Below, piece after piece: positions 34,648 to 44,712 of a DNA stretch of 64,000 nucleotides. This DNA is from Sulfuricella sp. T08. Lineage in GTDB: Bacteria > Pseudomonadota > Gammaproteobacteria > Burkholderiales > Sulfuricellaceae. A model generated the notes under the pieces. That model was not told the origin of the DNA and made no database searches. It worked only from the letters and a program-made list of their open reading frames with translations. Where the stretch lies: NCBI RefSeq assembly GCF_000971475.1, contig NZ_DF967525.1:23353-87352 (forward strand). The letters are read 5' to 3'. The position numbers were made by a program, and so were the translations under genes. Positions within the stretch are counted from its first letter, which is position 1, and every line of letters starts with the position of its first letter.

Positions 34648-35517
34648 ATGGGTAGTCTGCGGTATCACGCACGAGGAATTCTTGCACTGTTTGCTCTGCT
34701 GCTTCCATTTCAGCACGCTACGGCTGAAACCGTCGAGGCCAAGCTCCCCACCGGCATCATCGCCACCGCCGACTTCCGCGCCGGCAAGTCATCGCGTCCC
34801 GCCGTCCTGCTGCTGCATGGCTTTCTCCAGACTCGCAACGCGCCACCAATGAGCTCCCTGGCGAACACCCTGGCCGATCAGGGCTACACCGTACTGGTTC
34901 CCACTCTTACGCTCGGCATCAACCGTCGCTCCAAAAGCCTGGCATGCGAGGCAGTGCATGCGCATACGATGGAAGGGGATGTCGCGGAAATCGGCTTCTG
35001 GGTAAACTGGCTGACGAATAAGGACTACAGCAGCATTGCGCTGGTCGGCCACAGCGCCGGCAGCGGCCAAATCCTTCGCTATGCCATCCAAAAATCCAAC
35101 TCCGCGGTAAAGAAAATTGTCCTGACCAGCCTGGTCCCGTTATACAGCAAACCGCAAGAGGCCCAAGATGCGGCAGCCCTGACAAGACAACCCGGCAGCA
35201 AGCAAACATTGGGGCGCTTTACGCTGTCCTATTGCAACAATACTTATGTTGCGCCACCTGCCGCCTACCTGTCCTACGTGGCCAACGACGCTGAGCATGA
35301 ACTGAGCCTGCTCGGAAAAATCAAGGTCCCTGCCGAGATCATTTTAGGCTCTGCCGATAAAACCATCACGATCGACTGGCCCGGAAAAATTCAGAACCGG
35401 GGCATCCCAGTCACCCTCATCGATAAAGCAGGCCATTTCTTTGATGGTCCACAGGAATTCGATCTGGCAGACAGGATCGAAACTATATTAAAAACCTTGC
35501 CGGCGGGAAACAAGTGA
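34648..35517 (+). CDS. Exported alpha/beta hydrolase
   Basis: The 289-residue protein has a signal peptide (about 1-27, HATAE), the oxyanion segment LLLHGFLQTRN, the nucleophile elbow VGHSAGSG, an acid candidate in GSADKTI and the catalytic histidine in KAGHFFDG. It should be a periplasmic esterase or related hydrolase; the substrate is unknown. I chose ATG 34648; a GTG 36 bases upstream is in frame. Its stop overlaps the start of the next GGDEF-EAL gene (TGATG), so the two are co-translated, which hints that the hydrolase product or the envelope state feeds into c-di-GMP control. Confidence 0.85.
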   Translation: MGSLRYHARGILALFALLLPFQHATAETVEAKLPTGIIATADFRAGKSSRPAVLLLHGFLQTRNAPPMSSLANTLADQGYTVLVPTLTLGINRRSKSLACEAVHAHTMEGDVAEIGFWVNWLTNKDYSSIALVGHSAGSGQILRYAIQKSNSAVKKIVLTSLVPLYSKPQEAQDAAALTRQPGSKQTLGRFTLSYCNNTYVAPPAAYLSYVANDAEHELSLLGKIKVPAEIILGSADKTITIDWPGKIQNRGIPVTLIDKAGHFFDGPQEFDLADRIETILKTLPAGNK

Positions 35518-37790
35518 TGCCGCTTTGGCCTGGACTGCAGCGCTTATGGCCCTTGACGATCCGTGCTTATGCGATTAGCTTCATCGTTCTGATGTCGCTG
35601 ATTTTCGGCATCCTGAGCTGGATCGTAGAGCACAAGCTGGACACGATCAGCGCCACAGCGAACATTCACAACACGAATGCCGCGAACGAAGAATTTGCCT
35701 ATGTCATATCTCACGTTATCAGTGAAATAAAGCAAAGAGCAGAAAGCATCGCCAGCCAGGATGAGACCCGGCAGCAACTCGTCAATCCCGCTTATTATGG
35801 ATACTGGCGCGATAACCGGGTTCGCGCTACGGGCATTCTGCCTGGCTATGTGCAAGCGGTCGAAATGTACACGCGGCAAGGCAAGCCCCTGGCCGCAAAT
35901 CCGATCAGCGACATGCCGACCCAAATTAATCCGCTGGATATCAGCAGCTTTCTCACCAGCAGGAGGGGCCACTATTATCTCTACGTTTTCTACCCAATTC
36001 CCTCCATTGAAGGCCGTCCAGACTCGCCTCTTCTAGGCTATCTGGGTTTCAAACTCGACTTCCTGAATGCAGTTAAGGAAGAGCAGCGGTTCAGCTACGT
36101 CAACCCGAACAGCATCCACATCAAGGTCGACGAACGGGAACACCTGCCATTCTCGCAACTCACTTCACGCCTTGAATTCACGCTTCTGCCCAACCCGGAA
36201 AGCACGGCGCTCGCGGCTACGATCAAACAACTCCAGCAACAAGTCCTGCCGGTGCTGATTGGATTATCCCTGCTCTTTTACCTGATGCTGGCCTCTCTCC
36301 TCGCGGCCCCGCTACGCCGCCTATCATCGCATATCGACGCCCTGCGCGAAGGCCAGGGCGGATTGCTGGCTGAGAGCTTCACCCGCAGTTTACCTGTGGC
36401 CGAACTGGAGAAAGTGCGTCATTCGCTGAACGATTACCAGAGCAAGCTGGAGCAAATGCACCACAGCCTGAACGAGAAAAACGACGAACTCTGGACGCTG
36501 GCGCACCACGACCCCCTCACCGGCGTCTACAACCGGCGCGGCTTCGAGGAGGACTGGGAACATGTGCGATCGGTGTCGTCCGGCCATCGCCTCGAAATCT
36601 CCATGCTCCTGTTCGATTGCGATCATTTCAAGGCTATCAACGACACCTACGGCCATCAAACCGGCGACCAGGTTATCCAGGCCATCACCCGCACGCTGCA
36701 AAGCACGCTGCGCCACGGCGACCGGCTCTACCGCCTGGGCGGCGACGAATTCGCGACCCTGTTTCTGGACATCGACCCCAATCTTGCCCTTCAGACTGCG
36801 GAAAGATGCATCGAAGCCGTCAGTCAGCATGACTTTTCCAGCCTGGGCATCAGGGAGCCGGTGCGCATCAGCGCTGGCCTGGCCCATGCTTCAGCCACCG
36901 ACGCCGAAACCCTGGCCACCCTGCCGAAGCAGGCCGATATGGCGATGTACCATGCCAAACGTCCTGGCAAGCAAAAGATCGCTGTTTACGATGACAGCAT
37001 GATCAACGACGCTGGTGTCCTTTTCTCGACCGGCGTGACAAACGCGGTTTTCGAGGCCATCGACACAGGCGAATCGATCGAAATGCACTACCAGCCGGTA
37101 GTCAATCTGGCCAATGGAGAGGTGGATTACTACGAGGCACTGGTGCGCATCCGCGAAGGTTATGAGCTGATCATGCCTTCCTCGATCTTCCCCATCATCG
37201 AGGCACGCCGGCTTGAAGCGGAATTCGACCTCGCCGTCATCGGGCGCATCGAAAAAGAACTCGAACAAGGCATAATTCCGGCCCGAACCGGCATCTCGCT
37301 CAACGTATCCGGCCCCGGCGTGACCAACCCGAAAATCATCGGGAAGCTCCTCGAACTGGGCCGCTTCCTGGATCGCTACCGCCTGATCATAGAAGTCACC
37401 GAAACGGCCTTGATCACCCAGCTCCACCAAGCCTCCGCCAACCTCAACAAACTGCGGCAAGATGGTTTCAAGATTGCGCTCGACGACTTCGGCAGCGGCT
37501 ATTCATCGCTCGGCTATCTGGCCAACATGCCAGTCGACATCATCAAGTTCGATATCTCCATGGTTCGCCATCTCGACGCCGGCGGCCGGCAAGGCCTGAT
37601 CGTCGAGAATCTCGCTGCCATGATCATCAAGGCAGGCTATCACCTGGTCGCCGAAGGCATCGAAACCGAAAAAACCTTGCAAAAAATCCTGGGGAACGGC
37701 TTCTCGCGCGGGCAGGGCTATCTGTTCGGACGCCCGGAAAATACCTGCCGGGATGCCGCCAAATTTTCAATCTTCAGCAAAACCAGGTGA
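35517..37790 (+). CDS. Membrane GGDEF-EAL protein with periplasmic sensor
   Basis: The 757-residue protein has a membrane segment (about 15-35), a periplasmic sensor region (about 40-235), a second membrane segment (about 240-260), a HAMP-like linker with coiled coil, a GGDEF domain with intact RLGGDEF and DPLTGVYNRRG, and an EAL domain with DYYEALVRI, LDDFGSGYSSL, IIKFDISMV and AEGIETE. Both catalytic signatures are present, so either direction is possible. ATG 35517 forms TGATG with the hydrolase stop; GTG 35514 immediately before is an alternative start. It is the last gene before the fragment region at 37.8 kb. Confidence 0.92.
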   Translation: MPLWPGLQRLWPLTIRAYAISFIVLMSLIFGILSWIVEHKLDTISATANIHNTNAANEEFAYVISHVISEIKQRAESIASQDETRQQLVNPAYYGYWRDNRVRATGILPGYVQAVEMYTRQGKPLAANPISDMPTQINPLDISSFLTSRRGHYYLYVFYPIPSIEGRPDSPLLGYLGFKLDFLNAVKEEQRFSYVNPNSIHIKVDEREHLPFSQLTSRLEFTLLPNPESTALAATIKQLQQQVLPVLIGLSLLFYLMLASLLAAPLRRLSSHIDALREGQGGLLAESFTRSLPVAELEKVRHSLNDYQSKLEQMHHSLNEKNDELWTLAHHDPLTGVYNRRGFEEDWEHVRSVSSGHRLEISMLLFDCDHFKAINDTYGHQTGDQVIQAITRTLQSTLRHGDRLYRLGGDEFATLFLDIDPNLALQTAERCIEAVSQHDFSSLGIREPVRISAGLAHASATDAETLATLPKQADMAMYHAKRPGKQKIAVYDDSMINDAGVLFSTGVTNAVFEAIDTGESIEMHYQPVVNLANGEVDYYEALVRIREGYELIMPSSIFPIIEARRLEAEFDLAVIGRIEKELEQGIIPARTGISLNVSGPGVTNPKIIGKLLELGRFLDRYRLIIEVTETALITQLHQASANLNKLRQDGFKIALDDFGSGYSSLGYLANMPVDIIKFDISMVRHLDAGGRQGLIVENLAAMIIKAGYHLVAEGIETEKTLQKILGNGFSRGQGYLFGRPENTCRDAAKFSIFSKTR

Positions 37791-37799
37791 GGCCACGCC

Positions 37800-38027
37800 C
37801 TGTCTCGAGCCAAATTTCTGCTGAACGAAACCGAAATCCCCACCCCTAGTACAACGTCGTCGCCACCACGCCCACGACGAACCGTTTTATCTGCCAGGCC
37901 TGCAGGACATTACCTCCCACGTGGATTTCACCGCCATCACCAAAGCCGGTGTCAGGCACGGACTGACGCTTCTGGGCATACCAGCCCGGCCCATTTCTTG
38001 ATCCACAGCGGCATCACCGACTAGCTG
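37800..38027 (+). pseudogene. Mosaic of trpB2 and midA gene fragments
   Basis: Bases 37800-37865 match the first 66 bases of the trpB2-like gene (42733-42798) with scattered changes; both share GAAATCC and GTACAACGTCGTCGCC. Bases 37862-38027 match the 3' part of midA (30619-30786); both share CGTTTTATCTGCC and GGCATCACCGACT. The joint lies on a common GCCAC-like stretch. The midA part has an indel and an in-frame TAG, so nothing is translated. It looks like the residue of two old duplications that recombined. Confidence 0.8.
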
Positions 38028-38035
38028 AGGCGCGC

Positions 38036-39241
38036 CTATTCCGCCCGCAGCGCTTCCACCGGATCCAGCCTCGCAGCGCGGCTGGCGGGGAGCACGCCGG
38101 CGACGAGACCGATGACGATGGCGACGGCTTCGGCAAGCAGCACGAAGGTGATGGGGGTGTGCACCGGCAAGGCGGGGACGACGAGGTGCAACAGTTGCGC
38201 GATGCCGATGCCGAGCGCCAGTCCCAGCGCGCCGCCGACAGTGGACAAGGCCACCGCCTCGCCGAGAAACAGGCCGAGGATGGTGCGGCGCGGCGCGCCA
38301 AGAGCCACCAGCAAGCCGATTTCGCCGGTGCGCTCGGTGACGGCGATAGTCATGATGGTGACGATGCCGACGCCGCCGACCAGCAGCGAAATACCCCCCA
38401 GGGCGCCGACCGCCATGGTCAGGATGTCGAGGATTTTCGACAGAGTGCGCAGCATGTCTTCCTGTGTGGTCAGGGTGAAATCCTCGCGTCCGTGGCGCGC
38501 TTTGAGCAGCGTTTTAAGCGCGTCGGTCACCTCCCTTGCCGGCACCCCTTCGGCGTAGGTCACGTTAATTTCCATCAAGCCGTCGCGGTTGTACAGCTCC
38601 AGCGCACGCGCTGCCGGAATGTAGGCGGTGTCGTCCATATCGATGCCGAGTATCTGCCCCTTGGCTTCCAGTACTCCGATGACACGGAATTGCATGCCGC
38701 CGACACGGACCCGCGCGCCGAGCGGATTGGTGTCGCCGAAAAGCTCCTTCTTGAGTTTGGCGCCAAGCACCACGAAGGCGCGGGCGCTGTCCGATTCCTC
38801 CTGCGGCAGAAACTGGCCGCTCCTGATCTTGATGCGGAAGGCCTTGAGCATGTTCGGCCCGACGCCGTACACCGTGGTACGGCGCAGGCGACCATTGCCG
38901 CTTACTTCGGAATTGCCCCACACGATAGGTGTCATTGCTGCGACATTGGGCAGATGTGAAGCCGCGCGCGCATCCTCCAGCGTCAGCGGGCGCACCGAGG
39001 TGGGGATGCCCGTCGGCGGCGCGCCCGCAGTCTTGACCTTGCCGGGGGTGATCGAGATGACGTTGGTGCCGAACTGGGTGAACTCGGCCAGCACGAAACG
39101 GTGGATGCCCTCGCCGATCGAGGTCAGCAGGATCACCGCCGCGATCCCGACGGCGATGCCGAGCACCGTCAGAAAGCTGCGCAATTGGTGCGCGGTGATG
39201 GCGCGCAGAGCGAGGGTAATGCTGTCGGCGGAACGGATCAT
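38036..39241 (-). CDS. MacB-type ABC transporter permease (second permease)
   Basis: The 401-residue permease has an N-terminal membrane segment (RSFLTVLGIAVGIAAVILLTS), a large periplasmic MacB-core domain (about 45-270) and three C-terminal membrane segments (about 280-395) ending with ASRAARLDPVEALRAE. ATG 39241 overlaps the previous permease stop (ATGA). The ORF can be extended far upstream in frame, but that extension runs through the other permease in another frame. Mechanotransmission exporters of this class move substrates from periplasm to outside or extract lipoproteins. Confidence 0.92.
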   Translation of the reverse strand: MIRSADSITLALRAITAHQLRSFLTVLGIAVGIAAVILLTSIGEGIHRFVLAEFTQFGTNVISITPGKVKTAGAPPTGIPTSVRPLTLEDARAASHLPNVAAMTPIVWGNSEVSGNGRLRRTTVYGVGPNMLKAFRIKIRSGQFLPQEESDSARAFVVLGAKLKKELFGDTNPLGARVRVGGMQFRVIGVLEAKGQILGIDMDDTAYIPAARALELYNRDGLMEINVTYAEGVPAREVTDALKTLLKARHGREDFTLTTQEDMLRTLSKILDILTMAVGALGGISLLVGGVGIVTIMTIAVTERTGEIGLLVALGAPRRTILGLFLGEAVALSTVGGALGLALGIGIAQLLHLVVPALPVHTPITFVLLAEAVAIVIGLVAGVLPASRAARLDPVEALRAE

Positions 39242-40446
39242 CGCTTCGACAGCGCCTGCACCGGATCGAGCGCAGCCGCCCGGCGCGCCGGGGCGACGCC
39301 GAACAGGATACCGCTCGCCAGCGCGGTTACCAAGCCGGCGAGCACCGCCCAAGTTGGCGGATAGGCCGGGAAAGTGGGGTAGAGATGGCGGATCAGGGCC
39401 GCGCCCGCCTGGCCGAGCACGAAGCCGACGACGGCCCCGGCCAGCGACAGCATCGTCGCCTCGGCCAGAAAGGCCATCCGGATGGTGCTGCCGGTCGCCC
39501 CCAACGCCTTCAGCAGGCCGATTTCCGCTGTGCGCTGGGCGACTGACACCAGCATCACGTTCATCACCAGTATGCCCGCCACCGCCATGCTGATAGCGGC
39601 AATCCCGGCGACGCCCAGGGTCAGCACACCAAGCAGGCGGTCGAAGGTGGCAAGCACCCCATCCTGGGTGATCACGGTGACATCCAGTTCGCCGTCGTGA
39701 CGCAGCTTGAGAATTTCCTCCGCCTGCGCCTTGGCCGCCGGGATCGCCTCGCGGTTGCGCGCCTCGACCAGGATGCGGAACAGCGTGTTGCTGTTGAACA
39801 TCGCCTGGGCCAGCGCCACCGGGACGATCACCAGCTCGTCGCTGTTCATGCCCAACCCCTGGCCGCTGGCGGCGAGCACGCCGATGATGCGGCAACGCCG
39901 GTCGCCGATGCGCACCAGCTTGCCGAGCGCAGGTTCGGAACCGAACAGTTCGTCGCGGATTTTTGCGCCGATCACTGTTTCCGCCGAACCTCGCCCCCAG
40001 TCCTCGTCCGAAAGGAAACGCCCCTGGGCGAGGGAAAGCCGGCGCACCTCGATGAACTGGGAGGTCGTTCCAGCCACGATGACTTCGCGCAGCTTTCCGC
40101 CGACGCTGATTTCCGAAGTGCCGATGGCCAGCGGCGCAAGGCGGCGGATGGCAGTGCCGCGCAACAGCGCCCGTGCATCCTCGACAGTCAGGTCGCGCGG
40201 TGTGCTGGTGATGGCGTTGGCCGGATTGAAACCGCCGGTTTCCGAGCGTCCGGGCAGGACGATGACCAGATTGCTACCGATGGACGAGAATTCGTTGACC
40301 ACGTAGCGCCGCGCCCCGTCGCCCAGCGCTGTCAGTACCACCACCGCCGCCACGCCGATCGCCACCGCCAGCACCAGCAGCGAAGTGCGTAGCGGGCTAC
40401 CGGTGGCCGCGTCGCGGGCGAAGCGGATCAGGTCGGGGGCGCGCAT
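39238..40446 (-). CDS. MacB-type ABC transporter permease (first permease)
   Basis: The 402-residue permease has the same architecture as its neighbour (N-terminal membrane segment TSLLVLAVAIGVAAVVVLTAL, periplasmic core, three C-terminal segments, final RRAAALDPVQALSKR). Two different permeases suggest a heterodimer, unlike classical MacB, in which one gene carries ATPase and permease together. It lies 111 bp after the ATPase gene. A TolC-type outer-membrane partner is not in the window. Confidence 0.92.
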   Translation of the reverse strand: MRAPDLIRFARDAATGSPLRTSLLVLAVAIGVAAVVVLTALGDGARRYVVNEFSSIGSNLVIVLPGRSETGGFNPANAITSTPRDLTVEDARALLRGTAIRRLAPLAIGTSEISVGGKLREVIVAGTTSQFIEVRRLSLAQGRFLSDEDWGRGSAETVIGAKIRDELFGSEPALGKLVRIGDRRCRIIGVLAASGQGLGMNSDELVIVPVALAQAMFNSNTLFRILVEARNREAIPAAKAQAEEILKLRHDGELDVTVITQDGVLATFDRLLGVLTLGVAGIAAISMAVAGILVMNVMLVSVAQRTAEIGLLKALGATGSTIRMAFLAEATMLSLAGAVVGFVLGQAGAALIRHLYPTFPAYPPTWAVLAGLVTALASGILFGVAPARRAAALDPVQALSKR

Positions 40447-40557
40447 CAGGTGGCTTCGGGCAGTGAGAACATGTTTTAAGGGTAGCGGTTTTCTTTGATT
40501 GTTTTTGGGGGGGAGCGGGGGGTGATTAAATGCCCGCTTCTGGAAAAATTGTCCGGA

Positions 40558-41259
40558 TCATTGTGCCGCGCCCTCCAGCGCGCTGTCATGCCGTAGCGCG
40601 CCATCCTCCATCAGCAACTGGCGCCGAGCGTGGCCGCCGAGGACGGGATCGTGGGTGACGATGATGACCGTCACTCCGCCGCCATTGAGCTGTTCGAGCA
40701 GGCGGATCACTTCTTCGCCGGTGGCGCGGTCGAGATTGCCGGTGGGTTCGTCGGCCAGGATCACGGCCGGCCGCATGATGGTGGCGCGGGCGATAGCGAC
40801 GCGCTGGCGCTGGCCACCCGACAGCTGATCCGGCCGGTGGCCGGCGCGGTTCTCCAGGCCATAGTCCTTGAGGGCGCGTGCCACCCGGTCGGCACGTTCC
40901 CTGGGCGGGATACCGGCCAGCATCATCGGCAGCGCGATATTCTCGGCCGCCGTCAGCCGCGGCACCAGGTGAAAGCTCTGGAACACGAAACCGATCCGCT
41001 CGCTGCGCACCCGCGCCTGCTCTTCCGGCGAGAGGGTGGTCACGTCGCGCCCTTCGAGGAGGTAGACGCCGGCATCGGGCCGGTCAAGCAGGCCGAGCAG
41101 GTTGAGCAGCGTCGACTTGCCCGAGCCGGACGGGCCCATTACCGCGACGTATTCGCCGGGCGCGATGGACACATCGAGGTGGCGCAGAGCATGCACTTCG
41201 CTGTCGCCGAGCCGGAACACGCGCTCGATGCCGCGCAGTTCGATCTGGGCGGCGCTCAT
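40558..41259 (-). CDS. ABC transporter ATP-binding protein, MacB/LolD type
   Basis: The ATPase of about 233 residues has Walker [10 protein letters not shown], signature [14 protein letters not shown], Walker [13 protein letters not shown] and an H-loop in IIVTHDP. ATG 41259 overlaps the adaptor stop as TGATG; a GTG one codon earlier is also possible. It energises the two permeases downstream. Part of one operon with the adaptor upstream. Confidence 0.95.
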   Translation of the reverse strand: MSAAQIELRGIERVFRLGDSEVHALRHLDVSIAPGEYVAVMGPSGSGKSTLLNLLGLLDRPDAGVYLLEGRDVTTLSPEEQARVRSERIGFVFQSFHLVPRLTAAENIALPMMLAGIPPRERADRVARALKDYGLENRAGHRPDQLSGGQRQRVAIARATIMRPAVILADEPTGNLDRATGEEVIRLLEQLNGGGVTVIIVTHDPVLGGHARRQLLMEDGALRHDSALEGAAQ

Positions 41260-42434
41260 CACTTGCCTGCAGGCGGTGTTTTTTCGTCCGCGACGACGTG
41301 GACGCCAGCCTTGACTCCCTCGCGTTCGAGCGAGGTGACGACCCGCTCGCCGTGGGCGAGACCTTCGAGCACTTCGGTGTATTCCCAGTTGGCCAGCCCG
41401 GTCTTGATCTTGCGTTCCTCCAGCGTGCCGTCTGCGCGGGCCACGAGCACCTTGCCGCCTTCGAACAGGGCCGGGGTGGGCACACGCACCACGTTGTCGC
41501 GCACGACCAGGATCACCTCGACATCGGCACTATAGCCGACCAACAGTTTGCCTGCTGCCTCCGGCCGGTCGAAAACCGCTTCGATATCCACCGTCCGCGA
41601 CTGCTTCTCGACGGCCGAAACGTAGGGCGCAACGCGCTTGACGCGGCCGGGGAAGGATTGCTTCGGCAGCGCGTCAAGGCTGATGCGCACTGGCTGGCCG
41701 GCCTGAATTTTGGGCGCATCCACCTCGTCCATCGGCGCCTTGACGTAGAGGCAGGAATCGTCGATCAGGTCGATGGCCGGCGGGGTCGGCACGCCGGGGG
41801 GCGAGGGCGTCGAATATTCGCCCACCTCGCCGACGATCTTGGCCACCGTACCGGCGAAAGGCGCATACAGCACGGTGCGACCCTGCTCGACGCGAGTCAC
41901 CCGGACCTGCGCCTCGGCCTGAACCACGTCGGCTTTGGCCGTATCGCAGCCGGCCCGTCGAGACTGGGCGTCGGCGCGGGCGGCTTCCTCCCTGGAAATG
42001 GAGACGAAACCCCTGGCGCGCAGGGCAGTTTGGCGCCCGGCCTCGCGCTCGGCGTTGGCAGCCAGCGTGCAGGCCTCGCCGACACGTTTTCTCGCTACTT
42101 CCGCTTGCGCCTTCGCCAGCTTGCCTTGTGCCTGCTGGTCATCGTTCCACAGCTTCATCAGAAGCTGGCCTTTCTGCACTCGGTCGCCCTCCTTCACCGC
42201 CAATACCTCGATGCGGCCGCCGAGTATCGTCGACAGCTTGGTGCGCTGACAGGCTTCGATCGTCCCGGCGCGGGTGTTAGCGATGGTGGATTCGACCTTA
42301 CCCCGATCGACTTCCCCGAACACGACCGGGATCAGCTTCGGCCGTCCGATCCACCACAGGGCGAAGGCCAGGACGGCGAGAATGGCAAGCGCAAGCGCTA
42401 GGCGGCGAACAAGCGAAAAATCAGGACTTGTCAT
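41259..42434 (-). CDS. HlyD/MacA-family periplasmic adaptor protein
   Basis: The 391-residue membrane-fusion protein has an N-terminal anchor (about 10-30), a barrel-sandwich lipoyl-like domain split by a helical hairpin (about 65-195; GGRIEVLAVKEGDRVQKGQ, then LYAPFAGTVAKI), a beta-barrel domain and a membrane-proximal domain (about 300-385). Cysteines are unusually frequent in the hairpin region (EACT, GCDT, DSCLY). ATG 42434 is chosen; 42449 is a possible earlier start. First gene of the exporter operon. Confidence 0.9.
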   Translation of the reverse strand: MTSPDFSLVRRLALALAILAVLAFALWWIGRPKLIPVVFGEVDRGKVESTIANTRAGTIEACQRTKLSTILGGRIEVLAVKEGDRVQKGQLLMKLWNDDQQAQGKLAKAQAEVARKRVGEACTLAANAEREAGRQTALRARGFVSISREEAARADAQSRRAGCDTAKADVVQAEAQVRVTRVEQGRTVLYAPFAGTVAKIVGEVGEYSTPSPPGVPTPPAIDLIDDSCLYVKAPMDEVDAPKIQAGQPVRISLDALPKQSFPGRVKRVAPYVSAVEKQSRTVDIEAVFDRPEAAGKLLVGYSADVEVILVVRDNVVRVPTPALFEGGKVLVARADGTLEERKIKTGLANWEYTEVLEGLAHGERVVTSLEREGVKAGVHVVADEKTPPAGK

Positions 42435-42732
42435 GGTCACAGGCAACATTCAGTGAATTTGAAAATACCATGATCCGACGAATCCTGTTCGGCTGCAAGC
42501 GAGCCGCTCGCAGCCGAAAATTGCCGCATCGCGAAATGCTTCGGCACCAGAAGCGGCCTGAACGTGCCTTGCCGGTCATCGTGTGCTCCTGTTTGCGGGC
42601 AACAAAGAATCGCGGAGCCGGCCACAGCCGTAGCGAACCATTGATATCAGGTGTTGACTTGTCGAGGTGTCATGCACATGATGATGATTCAATTTGGCGG
42701 TTTCCGAATAAACACTAACTAGCGAGAACACC
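42435..42732. other. 298-bp divergent intergenic region
   Basis: The region between the exporter operon and trpB2 must carry two promoters. I see no recognisable operator, and the overlapping short ORFs have no ribosome sites. Confidence 0.4.
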
Positions 42733-44085
42733 ATGTCCCAAACCAAGATCCTGCTGGACGAATCCGAAATCCCAACCCACTGGTACAACGTCGTCGCCGA
42801 CATGCCCAACCCGCCCGCCCCGCCGCTAGGGCCGGATGGCAAACCGATCGGGCCGGAAGCCCTGACTGCCATTTTTCCGATGAGTCTGATCGAGCAAGAA
42901 ATGTCCGCCCAGCGCTGGATCGAGATTCCCGAAAAGGTGCGCGAAATCTACCAGTTATGGCGGCCGTCGCCGATGTTCCGCGCCCACCGCCTTGAAGCGG
43001 CGCTCGGCACCCCGGCGAAGATTTATTACAAGTACGAAGGCGTTTCCCCGGCCGGATCGCACAAACCCAACACCGCCGTGGCCCAGGCTTATTACAACAA
43101 AGAGGCAGGCATCAAGCGCATCGCCACAGAAACCGGCGCCGGACAATGGGGTTGCGCGATGTCGCTGGCGGGCCAGATGTTCGGGCTGGAAGTGCGGGTG
43201 TACATGGTCAAGGTGAGCTATGGACAGAAACCTTACCGCCGTTCGATGATGCAGACCTGGGGCGGGGAAGTGTTCGCCAGTCCGAGCATGGAAACCAATA
43301 CGGGACGTGCCGCGCTGGCCGCCGACCCGGACAACCAGGGCTCGCTCGGCCTGGCGATTTCGGAAGCGGTGGAGGATGCCGCCTCGCGCGCCGACACCAA
43401 CTACGCGCTGGGTTCAGTGCTCAACCACGTACTGCTGCACCAGACCGTGATCGGCCTGGAAGCCAAAAAGCAGTTCGAGAAGGTCGGCGACTACCCGGAC
43501 ATGATCTTCGCCCCCTGCGGCGGCGGCTCCAACTTCGGCGGCGCAGCCTTCCCCTTCTTCGCCGACAAGGCTGCCGGCAAAAGCGTGCGCCTGGTAGCCG
43601 TGGAACCCACCTCCTGCCCGACGCTGACCCGCGGCCATTATGCCTACGACTTCGGCGACACCGCCAAGCTCACGCCGATGATGCTGATGTACACCCTCGG
43701 CCACGACTTCATGCCGCCCGGCATCCACGCCGGCGGCCTGCGCTACCACGGCGACTCGGCCCTGGTGTCGCAGCTTTACCACGAGAAGCTGATCGAAGCG
43801 GTAGCCGTGCCGCAACTGGCCACCTTCCAGGCCGGCGTCACCTTCGCCCGCGCCGAGGGCATCATCCCTGCGCCGGAATCAAACCATGCCATCGCGGCCT
43901 GCATCGACGAGGCATTGCGCTGCAAGGAAAGTGGCGAAGCGAAGACGCTGTTCTTCAATCTCTCCGGTCACGGCCACTTCGACATGGGCGCCTATGACAG
44001 CTACTTCAGCGGCAAGCTTGAAGACTTCGCCTATCCCGAGGAAGCGATCAAGGCCGCGCTGGAACGACTGCCAAAGGTAGGCTGA
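42733..44085 (+). CDS. TrpB2-like tryptophan synthase beta-chain homologue
   Basis: The 450-residue PLP enzyme has the cofactor lysine in [11 protein letters not shown], the active-site TETGAGQWG, and the phosphate-binding GGGSNFGG. Length, the N-terminal [18 protein letters not shown] extension and the lack of an adjacent trpA place it in the TrpB2 branch, which converts indole plus serine to tryptophan and is often a spare or salvage enzyme. A short degraded copy of its 5' end lies at 37800-37865. The start is ATG with a modest GCGAGAACACC leader. Confidence 0.93.
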   Translation: MSQTKILLDESEIPTHWYNVVADMPNPPAPPLGPDGKPIGPEALTAIFPMSLIEQEMSAQRWIEIPEKVREIYQLWRPSPMFRAHRLEAALGTPAKIYYKYEGVSPAGSHKPNTAVAQAYYNKEAGIKRIATETGAGQWGCAMSLAGQMFGLEVRVYMVKVSYGQKPYRRSMMQTWGGEVFASPSMETNTGRAALAADPDNQGSLGLAISEAVEDAASRADTNYALGSVLNHVLLHQTVIGLEAKKQFEKVGDYPDMIFAPCGGGSNFGGAAFPFFADKAAGKSVRLVAVEPTSCPTLTRGHYAYDFGDTAKLTPMMLMYTLGHDFMPPGIHAGGLRYHGDSALVSQLYHEKLIEAVAVPQLATFQAGVTFARAEGIIPAPESNHAIAACIDEALRCKESGEAKTLFFNLSGHGHFDMGAYDSYFSGKLEDFAYPEEAIKAALERLPKVG

Positions 44086-44184
44086 CCAGGCGGGCGCCGC
44101 ATGTACCGGCGGCGTCTGCGTAGCAGGGGAACTACACAGTGGGATGAGTATCTAATTTTTTGTTCGCCAGTTTTGGAGGCTGCC

Positions 44185-44685
44185 ATGCTTCGCGCCCTTC
44201 TAACCGCTTCGCTCCTGCTCCAGCTAACCGCCTGTGCCACCACGCCAGCACCCATTGCCAGAGGCCCGTTTATGCCTGTTTCACTGAAACAGGCACTATC
44301 AGCTGAAGCAGTGGGAAGTCGAGTGCGCTGGGGTGGAATGGTTATCAGCGTAGCACCGCTCAAAACCGAATCCTGCTTTGAAATATTGAGCCGCCCGCTG
44401 GACAGCGACGGAGAACCCCAACAAACCGACCAGACGGAAGGCCGGTTTATCGCTTGCGGTGCAGGATTTTACGATCCCGCCGCTTATCCAGCCGGCAGGG
44501 AAATCACTTTTGTCGGTAGCGTGCAGGCGCCTGCTGAATGCAAAATCGGCGCATACGAGTTCAGTTGCCCACGGCTTGCGATCGAATCGCTCCATCTATG
44601 GCCGAAGCTGGAGCCCCACTATTACCGCTACTACGACCCGTTCTGGGGTCCATGGCCTTACCGGCATCCTTACTGGCTTTACTGA
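44185..44685 (+). CDS. Slp-family outer-membrane lipoprotein
   Basis: The 166-residue protein has a lipoprotein signal peptide with lipobox LTAC (residues about 17-20; mature protein starts CATTP), then the Slp family pattern GSRVRWGGMVISV, CFEILSRPLDSDGEP, GRFIACGAGFYDP and GREITFVGSV. It ends in a Tyr/Pro/Trp-rich tail (YRYYDPFWGPWPYRHPYW). Slp-type lipoproteins are starvation or stationary-phase outer-membrane proteins. ATG 44185 follows GGAGG; the longer frame is not needed. Confidence 0.9.
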   Translation: MLRALLTASLLLQLTACATTPAPIARGPFMPVSLKQALSAEAVGSRVRWGGMVISVAPLKTESCFEILSRPLDSDGEPQQTDQTEGRFIACGAGFYDPAAYPAGREITFVGSVQAPAECKIGAYEFSCPRLAIESLHLWPKLEPHYYRYYDPFWGPWPYRHPYWLY

Positions 44686-44712
44686 AGCCGGTCACACATA
44701 AGCAACGCTGCG

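Noticed and set aside
39242..39895. Long N-terminal extension of the second MacB permease
   Set aside because: It runs in another frame through the first permease and has no family features; the ATG at 39241 overlaps the previous stop as expected.
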